From the NCBI GenBank assembly GCA_016929875.1, contig JAFGHZ010000086.1, forward strand, positions 1 to 14,275: a stretch of DNA of 14,275 nucleotides, given 5' to 3'. This document shows, one piece after another, positions 7,470 to 13,119 of the stretch. The translations under genes and the position numbers were made by a program. This stretch comes from Dehalococcoidales bacterium (GTDB lineage: Bacteria > Chloroflexota > Dehalococcoidia > Dehalococcoidales > Fen-1064). The first letter of the stretch is position 1. Every line of letters starts with the position of its first letter. The notes below the pieces were generated by a model. That model had not been told where the DNA came from. It made no database searches and worked only from the letters and a program-made list of their open reading frames with translations.

Positions 7470-8300
7470 ATGCTAAAAACACGGATTATCACATCTCTTT
7501 GTGGAATTCCGATAGCCGGAGTAATAATCTGGTTTGGAGAGCCGTATCTCTCCATCTTCATCGCCGCCTGGGCATTACTGGCAGTCCTGGAGTTCTACCG
7601 CCTGACCAACGTTTCAAAAACATCGCCTCTCGCCGTCTTCGGAGCAGTCTGGACATTACTGCTCATCGCCATACGCAATCCTCAACTGCAGGCCCTTGTG
7701 CAACCCCATTTCGGGCTGGATTTGCTCTACCCTCTGGTAATTACCGCCGGGGTGGTCGTTTCCCTGTTTACGTTGTTATCGCTCAAGCAGAAACAGGGAG
7801 CTTTTACAAACTGGGCATGGACATTCGCCGGCATACTGTATGTCGGTTGGCTTCTGAGTTACATCATCGGGCTCCGAGGGCTGGACGACGGCAGAAACTG
7901 GGTATTTCTGGCGTTGTTTACCACCTTCGGCTCGGATTCCGCCGCCTTTTTCACCGGCAGCGCAATCGGCAAACATAAATTCGCCCCCAACATCAGCCCC
8001 CACAAGACATGGGAAGGCGCCATCGGCGGATTGCTGGGCGCCATACTCGTCAGCCTGTTCTTCCTTCTTCCGACGCCAATACAAATCGATTTCACCTGGT
8101 GGCAGGCAGTTATCCTCGGTCTATTAATCAGCATCTTCGGCCAGCTAGGCGACCTCACGGAATCGCTGTTGAAACGGAATACCGGGGTGAAGGACTCCGG
8201 GAAGCTTATACCCGGTCACGGCGGGCTCCTCGACCGCATGGATAGCGTAGTGTTCGCCTTCATAGTGGTGTATTATTGGGTTATATGGACAAGTCTGTAA
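7470..8300 (+). CDS. cdsA: Phosphatidate cytidylyltransferase (CDP-diglyceride synthase)
   Basis: CdsA makes CDP-diacylglycerol from phosphatidate and CTP in the inner membrane, the branch point for phospholipids. The protein has about seven to eight hydrophobic segments. It carries SDSAAFFTGSAIGKHKF followed by ISPHKTWEGAIGG, and the complete family signature SLLKRNTGVKDSGKL...PGHGGLLDRMD near the C-terminus, with the metal-binding aspartates. I start at ATG 7470 (MLKTRIIT), which matches the usual family N-terminus. An in-frame GTG at 7461, immediately after the uppS stop and six bases past GGCGGG, would add three residues and is a real alternative. The 3' end overlaps dxr by 16 bases. Confidence 0.93.
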   Translation: MLKTRIITSLCGIPIAGVIIWFGEPYLSIFIAAWALLAVLEFYRLTNVSKTSPLAVFGAVWTLLLIAIRNPQLQALVQPHFGLDLLYPLVITAGVVVSLFTLLSLKQKQGAFTNWAWTFAGILYVGWLLSYIIGLRGLDDGRNWVFLALFTTFGSDSAAFFTGSAIGKHKFAPNISPHKTWEGAIGGLLGAILVSLFFLLPTPIQIDFTWWQAVILGLLISIFGQLGDLTESLLKRNTGVKDSGKLIPGHGGLLDRMDSVVFAFIVVYYWVIWTSL

Positions 8301-9424
8301 AGAATATCGCCATCCTCGGTTCTACAGGTTCCATCGGCAGGCAAACCCTTCAGGTTGTTCGTAATCTGCATAGCCGTTTTCGCGTTGTGGGGTTGGCCGC
8401 CGGGCAGAACATGGAACTGCTGTCGGAGCAAATCAGTGAATTCAAACCGAAATACATCTATTACCAGAACCAAAAATCCAGATTCCAAATTCCAAATTCC
8501 AATTTTCTACCAATGGAAGAAATAGCTGGCCTTCCCGAAGTCGACACAGTTGTTATCGCCACCTCCGGCAAAGCAGGGTTATCCGCCACGATTGCCGCCG
8601 TCAGGGCCGGTAAAAACGTCGCCATCGCCAATAAAGAACCTCTCGTGATGGCAGGTGAAATCATCACCGGAGAAGCGAAACGGCGTGGCGCCAACATTCT
8701 CCCCATCGACAGCGAACACAGCGCTATCTGGCAATGTCTGCGGGGAGAGAAACAGCCTCCTTCCAGAATTATCCTCACGGCTTCCGGCGGACCTTTCCTC
8801 GGCTATTCGGAATCACAACTGGCAAGAGTCACCGCCAATCAGGCATTGAAACACCCGTCCTGGAAAATGGGCAAAAAAGTGACCATCGACTCCGCTACGC
8901 TGATGAACAAGGGGCTGGAGATAATAGAGGCCCACTGGCTTTTCGGCGTCCCCATCGACAATATCAGTGTCATCATCCACCCCCAGAGCATTATCCACTC
9001 GATAGTAGAATTCGCAGACGGCTCGCTCAAAGCCCAGCTGTCTTATCCCGATATGCGCTTACCCATCCAGTATGCCCTGACCCAACCGGAACGGGTGCCC
9101 AATCCAGAGTTGCCGCAGTTGGACTGGAACAAAACCCGGGTGATGACCTTCGGGCCGCCGGACCTCAAGGCATTCCCCTGCCTGGAACTGGCGATCTCCG
9201 CCGCCAGAAAAGGCGGAACATATCCGACGGTGCTCTGCGCCGCCGACGAAGTCGCCGTCGACTTGTTTATGAAAAAGGAAATCAAGTTCACCGATATTGC
9301 TCGTCTGGTAAAACAGGCCCTCAAAAACCATAAGCCGATTACCCACCCGACACTGGAAGATATCACGGAAACCGACGAGCGTACGAGAAAACTCACCTTA
9401 AAACTGGCCAGGAAGAAGAAATAA
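8285..9424 (+). CDS. dxr: 1-deoxy-D-xylulose 5-phosphate reductoisomerase
   Basis: Dxr converts DXP to MEP with NADPH, the committed step of the MEP isoprenoid pathway. The 379-residue product has the NADPH loop ILGSTGSIGRQ (10-20), NVAIANKEPLVMAGE (111-125), the metal-binding ILPIDSEHSAIWQ (138-150; D142, E144), RIILTASGGPF (161-171) and KVTIDSATLMNKGLEIIEAH (198-217). I choose ATG 8285 (MDKSVKNIAILG). A TTG at 8276 would add three residues. The gene overlaps cdsA by 16 bases. Oddity: residues about 61-75 (QNQKSRFQIPNSNFL), between the NADPH domain strands, are coded by a short tandem repeat in place of the usual DEASA-type helix. All catalytic blocks are intact, so the enzyme is expected to be active. 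Confidence 0.95.
   Translation: MDKSVKNIAILGSTGSIGRQTLQVVRNLHSRFRVVGLAAGQNMELLSEQISEFKPKYIYYQNQKSRFQIPNSNFLPMEEIAGLPEVDTVVIATSGKAGLSATIAAVRAGKNVAIANKEPLVMAGEIITGEAKRRGANILPIDSEHSAIWQCLRGEKQPPSRIILTASGGPFLGYSESQLARVTANQALKHPSWKMGKKVTIDSATLMNKGLEIIEAHWLFGVPIDNISVIIHPQSIIHSIVEFADGSLKAQLSYPDMRLPIQYALTQPERVPNPELPQLDWNKTRVMTFGPPDLKAFPCLELAISAARKGGTYPTVLCAADEVAVDLFMKKEIKFTDIARLVKQALKNHKPITHPTLEDITETDERTRKLTLKLARKKK
8475..8506 (+). repeat. Tandem heptamer repeat (ATTCCAA x3) inside dxr
   Basis: Three perfect head-to-tail copies of ATTCCAA occupy 8482-8502, preceded by a decayed copy (AATCCAG, 8475-8481) and followed by TTTT. The unit is seven bases, so successive copies are read in different frames (FQ, IP, NS, NF). 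Three copies make 21 bases, so the frame of dxr is kept. Confidence 0.8.
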
Positions 9425-10491
9425 TGCTGGTCACAATCGTTTCCTTTTTCCTGTTGTTGATTGTCCTCATACTTGTTCACGAGTTAGGGCATTTCATCAC
9501 CGCAAAATTATCAAAAGTGAAAGTGGAGGAGTTCGGTATTTTCCTCCCTCCGAGGCTGGTTTCGTTCAAGAAAGGCGAAACTATTTACTCGCTGAATGCC
9601 ATACCTCTCGGCGGATTCAATAAACTGGCAGGGGAAGAAGACCCGAAAGCGCCCGGCGGACTGGCAAGCAAAAGCATTCCAATCAGACTGCTGGTACTCA
9701 GTGCCGGCTCCCTGATGAACTTAATACTGCCTCTGATACTGCTGTCGATTTCCTATATGATTCCCCACCTGGAATCGGTAAACAACATAATGACCGATGA
9801 CGGAGAGGTGTATGTAGTCGAGGTCATCGCAGATTCCCCGGCATCCCGGGCAGGCATCCTGCCTGACGATACCATTCTGAGCGTCAATGGGGAACAGATT
9901 ATCAATATACCCGCGTTTGAAAATATCATCGACCTTAATCTGGATAAAGAAATCACCATCGAAGTAAAGCACTCCGATAACACCACCGAGAGCATCCCGC
10001 TCACGCCGCAATCCAATGCGCTGGAAACACAGGGCGCTATTGGGGTCGGCATTACCACCGTCGTAAAAAAGAGCTACCCGTTCTGGGAAGCCATCCCACA
10101 GGGTGCCATCGGCTACTGGGACCTGATACTGGCATATAAAGACGGTATCGTCGATATGGCGAGAGGCACCGTAGCCATAGAACTTACAGGCCCGGTCGGC
10201 ATCGCGCAAATGACCGGAGAAATCATCAGGACGGGATTTGCCAACCTGTTGAGGTTTGCGGCAGTCATCAGCCTTAATCTGGGGCTGGTGAATATCTTTC
10301 CCATCCCCGCGATGGACGGGGGAAGGATTGTCTTCGTGCTGATAGAGTGGGTCCGTCGCGGCAAACGTATCTCTCCGAAAACCGAGGGAATGGTACACAC
10401 TATCGGATTTCTCCTGTTGATGGTGGCATTCGTGATTATCAGCTACCACGACATCACGAGGCTCATCAGCGGCGGCAGTTTACTGCCGTAA
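9424..10491 (+). CDS. rseP: RIP metalloprotease, site-2 protease family (RseP/RasP-like)
   Basis: This is an intramembrane zinc protease that cuts membrane-anchored regulators or signal-peptide remnants. The 355-residue product has HELGH at residues 19-23 (zinc ligands H19 and H23, catalytic E20) in the first membrane helix. A single PDZ domain lies at about 128-195 (SPASRAGILPDDTILSVNGE), and NIFPIPAMDGGRI (290-302) carries the third zinc ligand D298. E. coli RseP has two PDZ domains; one is usual for shorter forms. The conserved AGP-type membrane motif reads SAGSLMN here (93-99), with S in place of P, a mild deviation. Its ATG shares one base with the dxr stop (TAATG), and AGGAAG lies at 9410-9415. 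It ends the tightly packed operon. Substrates are unknown. Confidence 0.93.
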   Translation: MLVTIVSFFLLLIVLILVHELGHFITAKLSKVKVEEFGIFLPPRLVSFKKGETIYSLNAIPLGGFNKLAGEEDPKAPGGLASKSIPIRLLVLSAGSLMNLILPLILLSISYMIPHLESVNNIMTDDGEVYVVEVIADSPASRAGILPDDTILSVNGEQIINIPAFENIIDLNLDKEITIEVKHSDNTTESIPLTPQSNALETQGAIGVGITTVVKKSYPFWEAIPQGAIGYWDLILAYKDGIVDMARGTVAIELTGPVGIAQMTGEIIRTGFANLLRFAAVISLNLGLVNIFPIPAMDGGRIVFVLIEWVRRGKRISPKTEGMVHTIGFLLLMVAFVIISYHDITRLISGGSLLP

Positions 10492-10550
10492 ACACTATCC
10501 GACATCTTAAAAATCCAGATGTAATCAATACGCAACGCCCTATCCCCTTA

Positions 10551-10586
10551 CCCCTTCCCCTGTGGGGAAGGGGACTATTTATTTTT
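10551..10586 (+). terminator. Candidate terminator or repeat hairpin after rseP
   Basis: A perfect 10-bp stem, CCCCTTCCCC (10551-10560) with GGGGAAGGGG (10564-10573) around a TGT loop, is followed by ACTATTTATTTTT. The T-rich tail is interrupted by A and C, so termination would be imperfect. The arms also resemble dispersed pyrimidine/purine palindromes, so it may be a repeat rather than a dedicated terminator. Confidence 0.5.
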
Positions 10587-10592
10587 GGTGGT

Positions 10593-10612
10593 GCGAGGGC
10601 AAAAGCCCTCGC
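10593..10612. repeat. Hairpin GCGAGGGC-AAAA-GCCCTCGC
   Basis: Perfect 8-bp inverted repeat with an AAAA tetraloop, 20 bp after the previous hairpin and with no following T-tract. It looks like an intergenic palindromic repeat; copy number elsewhere is unknown. Confidence 0.6.
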
Positions 10613-10715
10613 TTACCTTAAGCACTCCCCCTTTTTTACCCCTCCATTTTCTACCCGATTCTGATCGCTCCGTCTGGCCTTATCAAATCCGATGGGACTG
10701 GGTGGAAGTTCTAGA

Positions 10716-10741
10716 AGTTGGAGGATGAACACCCTCCAACT
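10716..10741. repeat. Hairpin AGTTGGAGG / CCTCCAACT
   Basis: Perfect 9-bp arms at 10716-10724 and 10733-10741 around an 8-base loop (ATGAACAC), in the rseP-ispG gap. Confidence 0.55.
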
Positions 10742-10750
10742 CGTATTTAT

Positions 10751-10773
10751 TCCCCGCCCTGATAGGGCGGGGA
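10751..10773. repeat. Hairpin TCCCCGCCCT-GAT-AGGGCGGGGA
   Basis: Perfect 10-bp GC-rich arms with a three-base loop. It lies just upstream of the likely ispG promoter and has no T-tract. The CCCGCCCyGAT arm resembles the inner arm of the palindrome at 12973-13010. Confidence 0.6.
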
Positions 10774-10787
10774 CAAGGGGTGGGTCG

Positions 10788-10817
10788 TTGTGTAATATAA
10801 CCCTATGGGATTATAAT
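10788..10817 (+). promoter_or_regulatory. Probable promoter for ispG
   Basis: A perfect -10 box TATAAT (10812-10817) lies 18 bases from TTGTGT (10788-10793). The predicted leader before the ispG ATG is about 70 bases. This would make ispG independently transcribed from the rpsB-rseP operon. Confidence 0.6.
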
Positions 10818-10895
10818 AAGCTCCAACAAAATGCAGATAGTATCCCTCCTCAACAAATTGACTCAATACTCCAGAAGTGATATTTTAAGGTCAAT

Positions 10896-11987
10896 ATGAA
10901 GACAAGCAAAAACACACCCCAAAGACGCCTCAGCAAACAAATCGAAATCGGCGGCGTTAAAATCGGCGGCGGCGCTCCTATCGTCGTGCAATCTATGACC
11001 AATACCGATACCCGCGATATCAAAGCAACCGTCAGTCAGATTAAAGAACTGCAGGAATACGACTGTGAAATAGTCCGCGTCGCCGTACCCGATATACAAG
11101 CTGCACAGGCACTCAAAAAAATTAAAAAGGGCATCAAAATCCCCCTGATTGCCGATATTCACTTCGATTATCGATTGGCTCTAACCGCACTGGAATCCGG
11201 TGTTGACGGCTTACGCCTGAACCCGGGCAACATAGCTGATAAAGAGCAAATCAAAAAAGTGGTGCTTGCCGCGAAGGAAAGGGCCGTCCCGATTAGAATC
11301 GGGGTCAATGCGGGCAGTCTGCCGAAGAAAATATCTGTAATGGATTCTCGGAACAAGTCCGAGAATGACAGGGTCAATCATATGGTAGACACCGCGCTGG
11401 AACAGGTGAAGATGCTGGAAAGCCTCGACTTCGACCTCATCAAGGTATCACTGAAGGCTTTCGATGTCCCGACGACCATCGCCGCTTATAAGGCAATCGC
11501 CGCCAAAATCCTTTACCCTCTGCACATCGGCATTACCGAAGCGGGCACGCCACACACCGGCGTCATACGGAGCAGTGTCGGCATCGGCACATTGCTCTAT
11601 CTGGGCATCGGCGATACCATCCGTGTCTCGCTGACGGCTCATCCGAGAGAAGAAGTGATTGCCGGTTATGAAATCCTGAAAAGCCTCGATTTACGGCAGC
11701 ATGGACCGGTTCTGGTCAGTTGCCCCACCTGCGGCAGAACCGAGGTAGACATTATAAAGATTGCACAGCAGGTAGAAGTCGAACTTCAGAAAATCAAAAC
11801 TCCTATCAGAGTGGCGGTAATGGGCTGCGTGGTCAACGGCCCCGGCGAAGCTAAAGACGCCGATGTCGGCATCGCCTGCGGGAAAGGCAGAGGCATTCTC
11901 TTCAGAAAAGGTAAAAAGTTGGGCATCGTAGAGGAAGAGGATTTCGTTAAGTCTCTGATGAGAGAGGTAAGAAGCTTTGAAAAATAA
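10896..11987 (+). CDS. ispG: (E)-4-hydroxy-3-methylbut-2-enyl-diphosphate synthase (flavodoxin/ferredoxin type)
   Basis: IspG reduces MEcPP to HMBPP, the second-to-last step of the MEP pathway, using a [4Fe-4S] cluster. The 363-residue product has VQSMTNTDTRD (31-41), LIADIHFDYRLA (84-95), GLRLNPGNI (105-113), IRIGVNAGSL (133-142), HIGITEAG (210-217) and the cluster ligands in SCPTCGRTEVD (C276, C279) and MGCVVNGPGEA (C311 with E318). It is the short bacterial form without the plant-type insert. AAGG lies five bases before the ATG. Oddity: residues about 149-160 (MDSRNKSENDRV), directly after the conserved NAGSL block, are coded by a perfect palindrome related to an intergenic repeat downstream. 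The usual family text here is of the EKYGGPTPEAL type. Cluster and catalytic blocks are intact, so activity is expected. Confidence 0.95.
   Translation: MKTSKNTPQRRLSKQIEIGGVKIGGGAPIVVQSMTNTDTRDIKATVSQIKELQEYDCEIVRVAVPDIQAAQALKKIKKGIKIPLIADIHFDYRLALTALESGVDGLRLNPGNIADKEQIKKVVLAAKERAVPIRIGVNAGSLPKKISVMDSRNKSENDRVNHMVDTALEQVKMLESLDFDLIKVSLKAFDVPTTIAAYKAIAAKILYPLHIGITEAGTPHTGVIRSSVGIGTLLYLGIGDTIRVSLTAHPREEVIAGYEILKSLDLRQHGPVLVSCPTCGRTEVDIIKIAQQVEVELQKIKTPIRVAVMGCVVNGPGEAKDADVGIACGKGRGILFRKGKKLGIVEEEDFVKSLMREVRSFEK
11341..11370 (+). repeat. TGGATTC...GAATGACA palindromic repeat inside ispG
   Basis: The 30-base element has perfect 9-bp arms, ATTCTCGGA (11344-11352) and TCCGAGAAT (11358-11366), around ACAAG. 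Its outer ends, TGGATTC and GAATGACA, are identical to those of the intergenic copy at 12973-13010. It lies in frame in ispG and codes for roughly residues 149-159. Confidence 0.75.
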
Positions 11988-12915
11988 AATTAAAGATTTT
12001 TTAATCCAGAATAAGCTCATCTCCGCCTTTATTATTATTTGGTCATTATTCTTAGTTGCTTTTATTATAATGCTTCCTTTTAATGCCCTTTTTAATTGGG
12101 TAGCTATCACAGCAATTGCTACATGGGTACTTTCGGGAGGTGTTTTAGCTGCAATCTGGCAAATAGGTGAAGCGCGAAAAAGCACTAATGCTCAAATAGC
12201 AATGGATTTATTCAGGGAATTGCGTGAAGATGAAACAGTAGAAAAACTTCAAAGAATCTACCATTTGACTCAAAGTGATAAAAACCAATTATCACCTATT
12301 GCAAAAAATAATATCCGCCATATCCTTGATAGATTCGAGATTCTAGGTATTCTTGTAGAAAAAGGAATTGTTGATAAGGACATAGCTATACATACTTATG
12401 GTGGAGCATCCGCACTTCGTTGCTGGTATAAATTACATCCTTATATTGAACAGATGAGCGAGGAGCTTGGCCCTTGGAAGATAAACTATGAAGGCTATAC
12501 TCGGCTTTGCTTAGACTATTTCATCAATCACAACTTACCTGTAAAACTTTGCATAGAAGGTAAAGACATAGACATATTAGCCGAATTGCAAGAAGCAAAA
12601 TCAAAACCACGCAGTTGGACGGAAATTAAAAGAGATATGAAGGAAAAACCAGTCTATTTTTATCCCACCCTTGACGCCTGCGTAGAAACCCATGCTAAAC
12701 AGCTTTATAACCGTACCAGCAGCGAATTGCTGAAAAATCCTGATGACAAACTGTTCCAGCAAAGGTTAGAGACCGTCAGGTTATTTCTGGAATCAGTGGA
12801 TTTCAAGAAACTTCGCAAAGAATGGGAAAAGTACCTTGTCGAAGGCAAAAAGGTTGCTTTTAGGGTCTGGCAGAAAAACGGCAAAGCTCATTGGAAGATG
12901 ACAGTAAATCAATAG
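11977..12915 (+). CDS. Two-TM membrane-anchored protein of unknown function (possibly DUF4760-like), AT-rich
   Basis: The 312-residue product has two N-terminal membrane segments (about 14-33 and 42-63). A largely helical cytoplasmic part follows, starting EARKSTNAQIAMDLFRELRE (65-84) and continuing to IRHILDRFEILGILVEKGIVD (113-133). This layout resembles membrane-anchored DUF4760-type proteins, but that is a weak match by memory. From about residue 221 (MKEKPVYFYPTLDACVETHA) the text and base composition change: G+C is about 32% at 12001-12120 and about 50% at 12661-12720. The gene could be a fusion with a separate 92-residue ORF. The start is TTG at 11977, inside the end of ispG (11-base overlap), with GAGAGG at 11962-11967. 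No better start exists before residue 32. It lies between ispG and proS, which are often adjacent in this gene order, so it may be an acquired insertion. Confidence 0.75.
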   Translation: MKNKIKDFLIQNKLISAFIIIWSLFLVAFIIMLPFNALFNWVAITAIATWVLSGGVLAAIWQIGEARKSTNAQIAMDLFRELREDETVEKLQRIYHLTQSDKNQLSPIAKNNIRHILDRFEILGILVEKGIVDKDIAIHTYGGASALRCWYKLHPYIEQMSEELGPWKINYEGYTRLCLDYFINHNLPVKLCIEGKDIDILAELQEAKSKPRSWTEIKRDMKEKPVYFYPTLDACVETHAKQLYNRTSSELLKNPDDKLFQQRLETVRLFLESVDFKKLRKEWEKYLVEGKKVAFRVWQKNGKAHWKMTVNQ

Positions 12916-12928
12916 GGTACTCCCCCTG

Positions 12929-12960
12929 AATCCCATTCCGTGCTACGACACGGAATCCAG
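12929..12960 (-). repeat. Palindromic repeat, TGGATTC family, minus orientation
   Basis: Arms ATTCCGTG (12935-12942) and CACGGAAT (12949-12956) surround a CTACGA loop. On the minus strand the element begins CTGGATTCCGTG and ends CACGGAATGGGA, so its head matches the TGGATTC copies at 11341 and 12973. Its tail differs from GAATGACA by two bases. Confidence 0.6.
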
Positions 12961-12972
12961 TTAATAATCTTC

Positions 12973-13010
12973 TGGATTCCCGCCCCGATCCCATCGGGGC
13001 GGGAATGACA
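12973..13010 (+). repeat. Palindromic repeat TGGATTC...GAATGACA, plus orientation
   Basis: Perfect 14-bp arms, ATTCCCGCCCCGAT (12976-12989) and ATCGGGGCGGGAAT (12993-13006), surround a CCC loop and are framed by TGG and GACA. It sits head to head with the copy at 12929-12960, 12 bases apart. No T-tract follows, so it is a dispersed palindromic repeat rather than a terminator. Confidence 0.8.
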
Positions 13011-13021
13011 ATACGGTATCA

Positions 13022-13048
13022 GAAATCGCCCCATGACTCCTCGCAATG
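13022..13048 (-). repeat. Possible second repeat family (CATTGCGAGGAG...GGGGCGATTTC)
   Basis: On the minus strand this stretch starts CATTGCGAGGAG and ends GGGGCGATTTC. It resembles 'CATTGCGAGGAG...CGGCAATC' dispersed repeats that I recall from many bacterial intergenic regions. This is recognition by eye; only one copy is in the window. Confidence 0.3.
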
Positions 13049-13060
13049 GCAGTTATCGCA

Positions 13061-13090
13061 CTGGCACAAAAACCCCGAATGTGATTTAAT
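13061..13090 (+). promoter_or_regulatory. Possible promoter for proS
   Basis: CTGGCA (13061-13066) and TTTAAT (13085-13090) are separated by 18 bases. The -10 box is preceded by TGA, giving an extended -10 form. It lies about 30 bases upstream of the proS ATG. The match is moderate. Confidence 0.4.
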
Positions 13091-13119
13091 ATTGAGAAAG
13101 AAAGCCTGATATTAAATAA

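Noticed and set aside
7457..7978. 173-codon ORF overlapping cdsA in another frame
   Set aside because: Arginine- and serine-rich shadow of cdsA, whose full signature is in the other frame.
9721..10449. 242-codon minus-strand ORF opposite rseP
   Set aside because: Antisense shadow of a gene with intact zinc-protease motifs; its text is His/Asp-rich and matches nothing.
10692..10880. 62-codon ORF between rseP and ispG
   Set aside because: It spans two perfect hairpins and the ispG promoter, has no good ribosome binding site or recognisable protein text, and is likely a chance frame. The tail (NKLQQNADSIPPQQIDSILQ) looks slightly protein-like, so a gene remnant is not fully excluded.
10551..13010. 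CRISPR array or attachment sites from the many repeats
   Set aside because: The repeats are palindromes of different sequence at irregular distances, with no regularly spaced direct repeats, spacers, integrase or cas genes.
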